Assembly: GCA_024276425.1 (NCBI GenBank)
Contig: JAJRXF010000052.1
Coordinates: 1-60,704, forward strand
Direction of reading: 5' to 3'
DNA from: Actinomycetes bacterium
GTDB lineage: Bacteria; Actinomycetota; Acidimicrobiia; Acidimicrobiales; SZUA-35
DNA: 60,704 bases
Under the pieces are notes generated by a model, which was given only the letters and a program-made list of their open reading frames with translations, was not told the DNA's origin and searched no databases. Both the position numbers and the translations under genes were made by a program. Below, one piece after another: positions 1-7,661 of the stretch. Every line of letters starts with the position of its first letter. The first letter of the stretch is position 1.

Positions 1-397
1 AGAGTGCCTCCGCGCCTGTTGCTCCATAGTTGCGAGAATCCGGCCGGTGATACAACATCGAATCAACATTGCCCTTAATCGGAAACCCAACCGGCTGCTC
101 ACGCCTATTCACCAACGGCCCATGCGAACCATCACCATAAGGACGCAACTCCGCACCCTCAGCCAAGGCTGAGTCGGCGATGACTTGGATGCCATCCCTG
201 GGCTCGCCACCCCCGCTATCTCCCGAGGTACTACCCAGGACGTCAGTGGAACCGGTGCTTGATTCCGGATGGGTCGGGGCCAGCTTGAATCCTGCGACCT
301 GTGCCGATGCTTCTGATTCGAAGAGTGCCTCCGCGCCTGTTGCTCCATAGTTGCGAGAATCCGGCCGGTGATACAACATCGAATCAACATTGCCCTT
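1..397 (-). repeat. In-frame 321-bp direct duplication within the ArfC-like gene
   Basis: Bases 1-76 recur identically at 322-397, an offset of 321 bases or exactly 107 codons. Each copy encodes the start of one sunset-type domain. The sequence between the identical segments belongs to the domain remainder and a linker, and the left edge cuts the second unit. Perfect identity at third codon positions implies a recent duplication or gene conversion. Confidence 0.9.
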
Positions 398-1015
398 GAT
401 AACAAAGCTCGATGCCGCAGCCGACTCCACCGACTTCTCCGCATCAGCCACCCTGGCCTCCGCCTCACGCAAATCAATCTCCAAGGCATCAAGCCTCGAC
501 ACCCGCTCATCCAACTCAGCCTGAAGCCGCTCAACCCGAGCATTCGCATCAGCCGCAGCCTTCGCCGACTCCTCAGCCGCCAACGCCTTCGACTTCGACT
601 CATCCTCCAACTCAACCAAACGAGCCTTCACCAACTCAGCATCAACCTCACCAGACCCACCACCCGACTTACCCGCAGCCAACCCGGCAACACCAGCAAG
701 CCCAGCAAAACCAACCAGACGACCACGATCACTTTCGCGCTCACCCTCCAACTCAGCAATCCGACCCTCAGCCGAAGCCAACTCCTCCCGAACCGCGTCC
801 AACTCATCCTTCGAACTAACCAAAGCCGCCTTATCAGCCGCAGCCGACTCCACCGATTCGTTCGATAGCGACGTCGTCTCCGTAGAGGTGCTGGTTTCCC
901 ACTCCGAATAGGTTTCCTTCGTACGACGCCAACGCCACAGCAGCCACCCAAGGAACAAGCCGACCAGCACTGCAAGAAGCAGCGGAATGATGATCTCTAG
1001 TAATACCCAACCCAT
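1..1015 (-). CDS. ArfC-like membrane coiled-coil protein with repeated sunset-type domains (partial)
   Basis: The reading frame starts at an ATG nine bases after the upstream ArfA-like gene and stays open to the left edge, so about 338 N-terminal residues are present and the C-terminus is missing. Residues 5-27 form one membrane segment (LLEIIIPLLLAVLVGLFLGW) followed by WRWRR. Residues about 65-200 are rich in Glu, Ala and Leu and read as coiled coil, broken by a Gly/Ala-rich hydrophobic stretch near 95-120. A domain beginning FVIKGNVDSMLYHRPDSR sits near residue 204 and begins again near residue 311. It resembles what actinobacterial annotation calls the sunset domain, found in an ArfC variant. 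In Mycobacterium tuberculosis ArfB and ArfC accompany the channel protein ArfA. Function here is inferred from that pairing. The gene is easily missed because its stop codon lies outside the window. Confidence 0.75.
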   Translation of the reverse strand, partial: MGWVLLEIIIPLLLAVLVGLFLGWLLWRWRRTKETYSEWETSTSTETTSLSNESVESAAADKAALVSSKDELDAVREELASAEGRIAELEGERESDRGRLVGFAGLAGVAGLAAGKSGGGSGEVDAELVKARLVELEDESKSKALAAEESAKAAADANARVERLQAELDERVSRLDALEIDLREAEARVADAEKSVESAAASSFVIKGNVDSMLYHRPDSRNYGATGAEALFESEASAQVAGFKLAPTHPESSTGSTDVLGSTSGDSGGGEPRDGIQVIADSALAEGAELRPYGDGSHGPLVNRREQPVGFPIKGNVDSMLYHRPDSRNYGATGAEAL

Positions 1016-1024
1016 GATTTACCC

Positions 1025-2266
1025 CTATCCCCGTGTTACTTGGAAGACGACTCGACGGTTTTCTTGAAGGCCCTGAGGCGTACCGTTGTCGGCCGCCGGA
1101 TCGCCTTCTCCCATTCCTAACGGTGTGAGCCGATCCGCGGCGACCCCGTTATCGACCAGGTACTCGACAACCGACTTCGCGCGGCGCTCACTCAATGCCT
1201 GATTCTGCGGATCGACACCGCGAGAATCGGTGTGACCAACGACCCTAACCTGCGGGTCTCCAAACTCGCTCAACACAGCTACGGCCCGATCGAGAAGAGC
1301 AACCGCATCGGCATCGAGCGCTGCTGAATCGGTGGCGAACAGAATAGGTCCCAGTTCGGCCAGGCGAGCTGCCAAAACTTCGCCTTGATCGGTGGCGGAG
1401 ATGACGATCTCGCTGGAACTTTCGACGCCTCCACCTGCTGATTCAAGCGCTCCCTCAAGGTCGGCGGCCGCCTCGGCGTTTGCGGCCTCGCCAACGAAGC
1501 CCAGTGTGGTGTCAGTTAAACTCGCCACCCCAGTGGACCCTGAGCCAACCGCAGACAAGAGACCAGCCAACCCGGCAACACGGGCATCGGCCCCCGGGGT
1601 TGCTTGATCGAAGCCACTGACCGTTAGCTCATCCACCACTTCACGACCAGTGGATTCGGCCGCTTCCACCAACGTCTGACGGTGGGCCTCGCTGAGAACC
1701 TCACCTCGCAACACAATTCGGTCACCGTCGAGGATCGCTTCGACCTCGGTCGGGCCGGTCTCGATCGCCACTTCTTCTTGAGCTGGCACCGTCGTCGTCG
1801 GCTGTTCGGCCGGCTCTGGCTCGGGAGCATCCAGAACAGCTTGCAGACTCCGAACTCCATCACTGTCACCGCTCGCCACAAGTGAGGAACCATCGCTCAT
1901 TCCGGCAACTGATCCGGTGATGGTTCCGTTTCGATAGCTGAAATTGACATCCAGGTTCGACGTGTCAACTCCAGCGGCCTGAAGTTCGGCAATTGTTTGA
2001 CGCTCCAGCTTGTTCTCAATGCTGGGCACAGCCCACGCAGTCCCGCCAATCAACAAGGCGCCCACCATCGGCACGGCCGCGAAAGCACCGACCTTGGCTG
2101 GGGACCAGGGCATCTTCCCGCCCTTTCCCTTCTTCCAGGTGGTCACCGTTCTCTCGCGTCGACGCGCGACGGTCGTCTCCGCCTTGCGCGTCGAGGACGA
2201 AGAATCCCCCAAGCCGCGACTGCCTGCGCCACGAAGGCCTCGACCAGTCTGGTCGTCCAAAGCCAT
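1025..2266 (-). CDS. ArfA/OmpATb-like outer-envelope channel protein with OmpA domain
   Basis: This 413-residue protein has a basic cytoplasmic N-terminus, one membrane segment at about 60-80 (VGAFAAVPMVGALLIGGTAW) and a middle region with weak BON-like beta/alpha units (about 83-145, 175-218 and 250-290). A C-terminal OmpA peptidoglycan-binding domain follows from about 308, with ILFATDSAAL, GHTDSRG at 344-350 and NQALSERRAKSV at 355-366. That order matches M. tuberculosis ArfA (OmpATb), where the BON region is linked to pore activity and ammonia release at low pH. The ATG at 2266 is chosen over a GTG two codons upstream because AAGGG lies at good spacing before it. The ArfC-like gene follows at nine bases, so the two are probably one operon. 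No ArfB gene is visible between them. Confidence 0.85.
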   Translation of the reverse strand: MALDDQTGRGLRGAGSRGLGDSSSSTRKAETTVARRRERTVTTWKKGKGGKMPWSPAKVGAFAAVPMVGALLIGGTAWAVPSIENKLERQTIAELQAAGVDTSNLDVNFSYRNGTITGSVAGMSDGSSLVASGDSDGVRSLQAVLDAPEPEPAEQPTTTVPAQEEVAIETGPTEVEAILDGDRIVLRGEVLSEAHRQTLVEAAESTGREVVDELTVSGFDQATPGADARVAGLAGLLSAVGSGSTGVASLTDTTLGFVGEAANAEAAADLEGALESAGGGVESSSEIVISATDQGEVLAARLAELGPILFATDSAALDADAVALLDRAVAVLSEFGDPQVRVVGHTDSRGVDPQNQALSERRAKSVVEYLVDNGVAADRLTPLGMGEGDPAADNGTPQGLQENRRVVFQVTRG

Positions 2267-2272
2267 TGTCAC

Positions 2273-2573
2273 CCTTTCTTAGCGATGGGGTGATCTCACC
2301 CCATCAGCAATAGACAACTGTAGAACTCCCGAACCGTTCCCGTCCAGGGATTCGAACGATTGTCCCGAACTTTCGATGTGGCTCACCAGTTGTGGGCTTT
2401 CAGATCTACCGAGCCACCAAGCTATCTGGTCGAGTATTCCAAAGATTTCTTCCCTTGTCATCACGCCAGATAGGTCCAAGCCGAGTCTTGGTTGGCGTAT
2501 TCATCACAACGAACCCTTTGCTCTCAAGCCACCAAACCTTGTGCCGTATGCCCCTCTGTTCCTCGCCAACTTC
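2273..2573. other. Intergenic region between divergent genes
   Basis: About 300 bases separate the arfA-like start from the chosen start of the divergent J-domain gene. Base composition is lower in GC than the flanking coding regions, as expected for a promoter region. The near-palindrome GGGGTGATCTCACCCC at 2285-2300 is the only notable symmetry and could be an operator or a weak hairpin. No RNA gene is supported. Confidence 0.4.
2279..2479 (-). CDS. Possible small protein, unrecognised
   Basis: A 66-codon ATG-to-TAA frame upstream of the arfA-like gene, on the same strand, predicts an acidic, soluble, partly helical protein (MTREEIFGILDQIAWW). I recognise no family. Codon use is less GC-biased at third positions than in neighbouring genes and there is no clear ribosome binding site. 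It could be a real small gene or chance open sequence in the arfA promoter region. Confidence 0.25.
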   Translation of the reverse strand: MDLSGVMTREEIFGILDQIAWWLGRSESPQLVSHIESSGQSFESLDGNGSGVLQLSIADGVRSPHR

Positions 2574-3173
2574 ATGACTCTCCAATCACGATTCTGCAGT
2601 CGAGCTGCTAGACGAGCCATCATTGTCGATCAGGTTGAAGCGGCCTTCAGACGAATGGCAATCCAGTACCACCCAGACTGGAACCGTTCCAGTTTGTGGC
2701 TTAACCGCGGCGACCAGGACCGTGCTATCGAACTTCTTTGCCAAGCCCGTCTGCTCCTACACGAACCGTTCCTGGTCAGCCTTGCTCAAGACCGGGTCCG
2801 GACGGCAGAGGAATTGGCCAAGCTGGTGTATTGGTGCCGACCACCGCTCGATCATGAATGCATGTTCTGCGGTGCTCAGCCGGCCCGGTCAACAACCTTG
2901 CTTCATCAGGAGTCGTTTGGGCCGTTGCACTACCAAGCTCGCCTCGACGGTTCCCTTTGCCGACTGTGTGGACTCGCTTTCAGCCGTAGAATGCAGCTAC
3001 GGACCATGTGGGCAGGATGGTGGGGATTGCCTGGGGCGCTAAGGGCCCCGTTTGTTCTGGTTAAGAACGCTCGGGCGCGCCACCAGCTACGGCGGCTCAA
3101 GCCACCAGCACCTCCCGACTCCTTGGTGGTGTCCCTCCTGGCTACACCCCTTGGTCAGCCCGCGACCACCTAG
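2574..3173 (+). CDS. J-domain-like protein with CxxC pairs and hydrophobic C-terminal segment
   Basis: The predicted 199-residue protein opens with a J-domain-like helix pair. VEAAFRRMAIQYHPDWN carries the HPD tripeptide, and a second helix, DQDRAIELLCQARLLLHEP, follows. The usual first J helix is weak or missing. Two Cys pairs about 40 residues apart (CMFCG and CRLCG) could bind zinc. A Trp/Gly-rich hydrophobic stretch (MWAGWWGLPGALRAPFVLV) then suggests membrane association. A possible role is recruiting a DnaK-type chaperone to the membrane, but that is inference and I know no named family with this architecture. The start is uncertain: GTG at 2541 and ATG at 2376 are in frame, but the sequence before 2574 looks non-coding. 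Confidence 0.65.
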   Translation: MTLQSRFCSRAARRAIIVDQVEAAFRRMAIQYHPDWNRSSLWLNRGDQDRAIELLCQARLLLHEPFLVSLAQDRVRTAEELAKLVYWCRPPLDHECMFCGAQPARSTTLLHQESFGPLHYQARLDGSLCRLCGLAFSRRMQLRTMWAGWWGLPGALRAPFVLVKNARARHQLRRLKPPAPPDSLVVSLLATPLGQPATT

Positions 3174-3220
3174 TTTGGGATCCCGCCCGGTTTTATCCTG
3201 TACTTGGTACACCTAAGACA

Positions 3221-3772
3221 ATGACCGAACCGCCAATGACAGAATCGACACAGGGGCAACGCCCCCCAACAACACAGGGGCAACGCCCCCCAACAACACA
3301 GGGGCAACGCCCCCCAACGATCAGCTTTGTTGCGCCTTCGGGAACCGGCAAGACCGCCCTGGTTGAACTTGTTATCACCTCCTTAATCGAGAGAGGACTC
3401 GACGTTGCCGCCGTGAAACACGACGCACACCGGATCGAACTTGATACCGAGGGCAAGGATTCTTGGCGTATGCGTCAGGCCGGTGCGACCGGAACGATCC
3501 TCGTCGGGAAAAACCAACTGGCATGGATGGGAACCGAAGACCGACGACCCGAACTCGGAGAACTCATCGACCTGTTCTTCTCCCAGGCGGACGTCGTCAT
3601 TGTCGAAGGCTACCGCTCAGCAGGGTTACCAACTGTGCTGGTACATCGCCCGGAAGTTCATGACCCAACTTGGCATCGGCCGACCGAGGATCTGATCTTG
3701 GCCGCGGTCCACCCCAACGACGTTGACCGGACGGTCGAGATCGTACTCGACCACATCTCAACCCTTGGCTAA
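3221..3772 (+). CDS. mobB: Molybdopterin-guanine dinucleotide biosynthesis protein B
   Basis: The GTP-binding P-loop APSGTGKT lies at about 38-45. The rest follows MobB order: VKHDAHRIELDTEGKDSWR, then GATGTILVGKNQLAW, then a VVIVEGYRSAGLP strand. MobB is a small GTPase that assists MobA in making the guanine dinucleotide form of molybdenum cofactor. The length of 183 residues is usual once an odd N-terminal extension is counted: before the P-loop strand the protein has three copies of the octapeptide TQGQRPPT. The true start is uncertain, with ATGs at 3221 and 3236 and no clear ribosome binding site. No other molybdenum gene is in the window. Confidence 0.85.
   Translation: MTEPPMTESTQGQRPPTTQGQRPPTTQGQRPPTISFVAPSGTGKTALVELVITSLIERGLDVAAVKHDAHRIELDTEGKDSWRMRQAGATGTILVGKNQLAWMGTEDRRPELGELIDLFFSQADVVIVEGYRSAGLPTVLVHRPEVHDPTWHRPTEDLILAAVHPNDVDRTVEIVLDHISTLG
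3248..3319 (+). repeat. Three 24-bp tandem repeats in the 5' end of mobB
   Basis: Three direct copies of ACACAGGGGCAACGCCCCCC plus four further bases run head to tail; only the last base of the third copy differs. The unit is eight codons, so any copy-number change keeps the frame. Each copy contains GGGGCAACGCCCC, able to form a four-pair GGGG/CCCC hairpin, which may favour slippage. Confidence 0.9.
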
Positions 3773-3820
3773 GGTTCGTTCCCAACAGTGGATTAGGTAA
3801 GTCCAACCAGTTGCTTAGAT

Positions 3821-3825
3821 GGGGA
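3821..3825 (+). promoter_or_regulatory. Ribosome binding site fixing the mscR start
   Basis: GGGAG ends eight bases before the ATG at 3834 and has no such relation to the in-frame ATG at 3819, so translation most likely starts with MAQQVQG. Confidence 0.7.
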
Positions 3826-3833
3826 GCCCTTTG

Positions 3834-4919
3834 ATGGCACAACAAGTTCAAGGTGTGGTGGCGATGGCGAAGGGAGAACCTGTCTCGATGCAGACCATCA
3901 ACATCCCCGACCCTGGACCGGGCGAAGCAGTTGTTGCCATCCAAGCCTGCGGTGTTTGTCATACCGATCTCCACTATCGGGAAGGCGGAATCAATGACGA
4001 GTTCCCATTCCTACTCGGTCATGAGGCTGCCGGTGTCGTCGAGTCCATCGGCGAAGGGGTCAACCAAGTCGTAGTTGGGGACTACGTCATCCTCAACTGG
4101 CGTGCCGTATGTGGCCAATGCCGGTCCTGTCTCAAAGGCAAACCGCAGTACTGCTTCAATACCCATAACGCCGCCCAGAAAATGACCCTTGAGGACGGTA
4201 CCGAACTCTCACCAGCCTTGGGTATTGGTGCCTTCTGCGAAAAAACCCTCGTTGCTGCCGGGCAATGCACCAAAGTTGATCGTGACGCCAAGCCCGAGGT
4301 TGCTGGACTTCTCGGCTGTGGAGTCATGGCAGGTATTGGCGCAGCAATCAATACCGGAGAGGTGAGCCGAGGAGACACCGTTGCGGTATTTGGCTGCGGT
4401 GGGGTTGGCAACGCCGCCATTGAGGGGTCTCGAATTGCTGGGGCGAGCAAGATCATTGCAGTGGATATCGACGACGCAAAGCTGGAACTGGCGAAATCGT
4501 TTGGGGCAACCCATACCGTAAACTCCTTAGAGACCGACCCAGTTGAGTCGATTCGCGGCTTCACCGACGGCAACGGCGTGGATGTGGCCATCGAAGCCAT
4601 TGGTCTGCCCCAAACCTATGAGCAGGCCTTCTACTCTCGTGATCTCGCCGGGACCGTCGTCCTGGTCGGAGTGCCCCATCCCGAGATGAAGATCGAGCTT
4701 CCCTATATCGAACTGTTCGGCCGTGGTGGGGCGCTGAAATCAAGTTGGTACGGCGACTGTTTACCGAGCCGCGACTTTCCTATGCTGATCGACCTTTACC
4801 TTCAGGGCCGCCTCAACCTGGAAGGATTTGTCAGCGAGACCATCGAACTCGATGCGGTCGAGGAAGCATTTCGAAAAATGGAAGGCGGCGGCGTACTACG
4901 TTCCGTCGTCGTTCTTTAG
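3834..4919 (+). CDS. mscR: S-(hydroxymethyl)mycothiol dehydrogenase (mycothiol-dependent formaldehyde dehydrogenase)
   Basis: A 361-residue zinc-dependent medium-chain dehydrogenase. Catalytic-zinc ligands are visible in CGVCHTD (Cys39) and GHE (about 62-64). The structural zinc site is C93-C96-C99-C107 in [15 protein letters not shown]. The Rossmann motif GCGGVGNAA is followed by the acidic VDIDD strand typical of NAD preference. Sequence and length match actinobacterial MscR, which oxidises the formaldehyde-mycothiol adduct to S-formylmycothiol. A metallo-beta-lactamase-fold gene starts 13 bases downstream, the same neighbour that follows this dehydrogenase in mycobacteria. This supports the specific assignment over a general alcohol dehydrogenase and implies that the organism makes mycothiol. 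Confidence 0.88.
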   Translation: MAQQVQGVVAMAKGEPVSMQTINIPDPGPGEAVVAIQACGVCHTDLHYREGGINDEFPFLLGHEAAGVVESIGEGVNQVVVGDYVILNWRAVCGQCRSCLKGKPQYCFNTHNAAQKMTLEDGTELSPALGIGAFCEKTLVAAGQCTKVDRDAKPEVAGLLGCGVMAGIGAAINTGEVSRGDTVAVFGCGGVGNAAIEGSRIAGASKIIAVDIDDAKLELAKSFGATHTVNSLETDPVESIRGFTDGNGVDVAIEAIGLPQTYEQAFYSRDLAGTVVLVGVPHPEMKIELPYIELFGRGGALKSSWYGDCLPSRDFPMLIDLYLQGRLNLEGFVSETIELDAVEEAFRKMEGGGVLRSVVVL

Positions 4920-4932
4920 GGAGCGAGAGACC

Positions 4933-5559
4933 ATGGCTCGCCTCGATCACATCACCACCTCCGGGATCTTCAGCCTTGATGGCGGAGACTTCGAAGTAGA
5001 GAACAACGTTTGGATCATTGGGGATGACAGCGAGGCGGTTGTCATCGACGCGGCCCACGATTATCGACCCATCCTGGAAGGGCTGGGTGGTCGCAAGCTG
5101 TCGGCCATAATCTGCACCCACGGGCACAACGACCATATCAATGCCGCCGCCGACCTAGCCGACGAAACGGGCGCACCAATCCTGCTGCATCCGGACGACA
5201 CCATGCTTTGGGAGACGATCTACCCGGACCGTCGCGTCGACGACGCCCTGGCCGACGGCGGGACCATCCAGGTCGGAAACACCCAACTCACCGTTCTTCA
5301 CACGCCTGGTCATTCCCCCGGCGGGTGTTGCCTTTATCTGCCTGAAGACGGCATGGTTTTCTCCGGCGACACCCTCTTCAATGGAGGTCCTGGAGCGACC
5401 GGCAGGAGCTTTTCCAGTTACAACCTCATCCTCGAGTCGATCGAGGAGCGGCTGTTCTCACTGCCACCTCAAACCGTCGTCCACACCGGTCACGGAGATT
5501 CGACGGTCATCGGGGCCGAGGCCGAGAACCTGCAGGAGTGGAAGAACGAGAGGGAATAG
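4933..5559 (+). CDS. Metallo-beta-lactamase-fold hydrolase, probable S-formylmycothiol hydrolase
   Basis: This 208-residue protein has the metal motif THGHNDH (62-68), followed by HTPGHSPGG, SGDTLF and a C-terminal HTGHGD, the usual binuclear ligand set of glyoxalase II-like enzymes. It starts 13 bases after mscR, so the two are co-transcribed. Similar hydrolases sit beside the mycothiol formaldehyde dehydrogenase in other actinobacteria, and the plausible reaction is hydrolysis of S-formylmycothiol to formate and mycothiol. That substrate is inferred from context. The ATG at 4933 is preferred over upstream in-frame starts that would overlap mscR. Confidence 0.85.
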   Translation: MARLDHITTSGIFSLDGGDFEVENNVWIIGDDSEAVVIDAAHDYRPILEGLGGRKLSAIICTHGHNDHINAAADLADETGAPILLHPDDTMLWETIYPDRRVDDALADGGTIQVGNTQLTVLHTPGHSPGGCCLYLPEDGMVFSGDTLFNGGPGATGRSFSSYNLILESIEERLFSLPPQTVVHTGHGDSTVIGAEAENLQEWKNERE

Positions 5560-5671
5560 CCCTTCTTGAACAGCGGTCTGTGCTGGCCATGAATATCGGG
5601 ACAATAGTCTTGGTTCTCGATGAGCACTCCACCACCTACTAAGCTCAGCGGGTCATTTCTGACAGACCCAC

Positions 5672-5677
5672 GGAGGA
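5672..5677 (+). promoter_or_regulatory. Ribosome binding site of the RCC1/DUF4214 gene
   Basis: GGAGGA stands four bases before the ATG at 5682. A GGGTC/GACCC pair with a ten-base loop lies just upstream (5651-5670) and could form a weak hairpin next to the site. Confidence 0.6.
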
Positions 5678-5681
5678 AGCA

Positions 5682-7628
5682 ATGACTGCACCAGGACGAC
5701 CCTTCACTTGGCTGCGCAGCCGCACCAGATCGATAATCTCCGCTTTCCTACTCGGCCTGCTGGCCATCGCTCTAGCATCACCGGTTGCCGTTGATGCATC
5801 GGAGGATGCCGAGGCGCCAACAGCCTTCGCCAACTTCGACCTCACCTCGATCAGTGCTGGCGAAACCCACACATGCGCCAACCTGGCCGATGGCACAATC
5901 CGCTGCTGGGGCGAGAATACCGATGGTCAACTCGGCGATGGAACCAACACCGACTCGACCATCCCGGTTGCCGTGGCCGGGATATCTACCGCTACCGCAA
6001 TCGGAACGAGCAGAGCGTCAACCTGTGCGTTGTTGGCCAACCAGACCATTGCCTGTTGGGGGAACAACGACTTCGGGCAACTTGGCGACGGAACAACAAC
6101 TCCCTCCCTCACTCCTGTTGCCGTGGCTGGGATCTCCAACGCGGTCGAATTGGCAGTCGGGCAAGATCATGCCTGCGCTCGTCTGAGCGACGGGACCGTG
6201 AAATGTTGGGGAAACAACGGAAATGGCCGACTAGGTGACGGAACCGTTGAAGCTTCGTCGACTCCGGTCGTGGCCACCGGGATCAGCACCGCAGTCCAAC
6301 TAGACCTCGGATTTTCGCATTCCTGCGCCCGACTCGCTGACGGAACCGTCATGTGTTGGGGGAACAACCACGCCGGACAGGTTGGAATCGGTGAGGGCAT
6401 TATCGGCGTCTCCCTGGTACCGATCTCCGTTTTCGGGTTGACCGGGGCTACCGATATCACCACTGGCGGTTTCCACTCCTGTGCCGTGGTCGCCGGAGGG
6501 GTGAAGTGCTGGGGCCTCAACACTGAAAGTCAGCTTGGAGTTCAGGGGCAGTCCGACTCCCAAGTTCCGATCGATGTGCCCGCAATCTCTGGTGTAGTAG
6601 ATATGAGTGCTGGCGGCCACCACACTTGTGCGCGCCTAGACACCGGTGAGGTGAAGTGCTGGGGATTGAACTTTGATGGTCGTCTCGGCGATGGAGCCAA
6701 CAACGAATCAGCCATCCCAGTTTCTGTTGTCGGACTGAGTACGGCCGCGTCCATCAGTTCTGGCTTCAAGCACTCCTGCGCCCTCCTTAGTGACGACACA
6801 CTCAAGTGCTGGGGCAGCAATGTGCTGGGACAACTCGGTAACGGAACCCTCGACAACTCCAATCGCCCGGCGCGGGTAATTGGCCTGAGCGACATACCAC
6901 CGGTCGGGCCAACGACCTTCGTCACCCGCGGTCCAGGCGAGGACCAGATTCTTCGAATCTACCGGGCGGTTTTCGGGCGAGAACCCGATCGCGGTGGATT
7001 CGAATTCTGGGCGGAAGAGTTTCGGTCAGGACGTTCCCTCAACAGCATCGCCACCGCCTTTAGCGCAGGGCCAGAGTTCTCCTCTATCTACGGTCAGGAC
7101 CCCACAACAGAAGACCTTGTCAACCTTCTGTACGAGAACGTGCTGGGGCGACCAGGTGATTCTGGTGGGATCACATTTTGGGTTTCTGAAGTCCGCAAAG
7201 GAACGAGCGTTCCCGATCTCATCATCGCCTTCGCCGACTCTCCCGAAAACATCACGATCACCCAAACTAGTGAGCCGCTGGACTCCGGTCAGTCTCAGGT
7301 TCTACGCCTCTACCGGGCTGTTCTGGGCCGAGACCCCGAGCCCGCCGGTTTCGACTTCTGGGTTGACCAGAATCGTGGCGGAACATCCTTCTTCGAACTG
7401 ACCTTGACTTGGATGGAACTACCGGAGTACGCGGCAAAATACGGTGAAGACCCAACCGATACCGAACTCATCGAAGCCCTGTACCAGAACGTGCTGGGGC
7501 GTCCCGGAGATGAGGGTGGGGTGGCCTTCTGGCTTGGTCAACGCCAGTCTGGCCTCAGCGTTCCTGGTTTGCTCTTGGCCTTTGCAAACTCGGATGAGAA
7601 CATTAAGAACACCGGAACGGCTCCCTAA
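5682..7628 (+). CDS. Secreted RCC1-type beta-propeller protein with DUF4214 repeats
   Basis: A 648-residue exported protein. An Arg-rich N-terminus and hydrophobic core (about 18-35) form a signal peptide ending near AVDAS. Residues about 50-410 hold seven RCC1-like repeats, each with HxCAxLxDGTxxCWGxNxxGQLGDGT features, enough for a seven-bladed propeller. The conserved Cys pair in every blade suggests disulfides, which fits an extracellular location. Residues about 425-645 contain two long DUF4214 units built from the alternating motifs LRIYRAVFGREPDRGGFEFW and VNLLYENVLGRPGD. DUF4214 occurs in bacterial surface and exported proteins. An adhesion or polymer-binding role is plausible but unproved. 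A strong GGAGGA site precedes the start. Confidence 0.88.
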   Translation: MTAPGRPFTWLRSRTRSIISAFLLGLLAIALASPVAVDASEDAEAPTAFANFDLTSISAGETHTCANLADGTIRCWGENTDGQLGDGTNTDSTIPVAVAGISTATAIGTSRASTCALLANQTIACWGNNDFGQLGDGTTTPSLTPVAVAGISNAVELAVGQDHACARLSDGTVKCWGNNGNGRLGDGTVEASSTPVVATGISTAVQLDLGFSHSCARLADGTVMCWGNNHAGQVGIGEGIIGVSLVPISVFGLTGATDITTGGFHSCAVVAGGVKCWGLNTESQLGVQGQSDSQVPIDVPAISGVVDMSAGGHHTCARLDTGEVKCWGLNFDGRLGDGANNESAIPVSVVGLSTAASISSGFKHSCALLSDDTLKCWGSNVLGQLGNGTLDNSNRPARVIGLSDIPPVGPTTFVTRGPGEDQILRIYRAVFGREPDRGGFEFWAEEFRSGRSLNSIATAFSAGPEFSSIYGQDPTTEDLVNLLYENVLGRPGDSGGITFWVSEVRKGTSVPDLIIAFADSPENITITQTSEPLDSGQSQVLRLYRAVLGRDPEPAGFDFWVDQNRGGTSFFELTLTWMELPEYAAKYGEDPTDTELIEALYQNVLGRPGDEGGVAFWLGQRQSGLSVPGLLLAFANSDENIKNTGTAP

Positions 7629-7661
7629 AGAGGCCACCCCGATAGTCCTGCTTCTCACCCC

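Noticed and set aside
109-975. Long open frames on both strands with Pro/Ser/Gln-rich or Arg-rich translations
   Set aside because: They are out-of-frame or antisense readings of the ArfC-like gene, which is open from 1015 to the window edge and has sensible coiled-coil and domain sequence.
2330-2450. tRNA-like stretch on the minus strand containing GTTCGAATCCC and a D-arm-like segment
   Set aside because: The bases flanking the TTCGAAT loop do not pair as a T-stem, and no acceptor stem can be drawn, so this is chance similarity.
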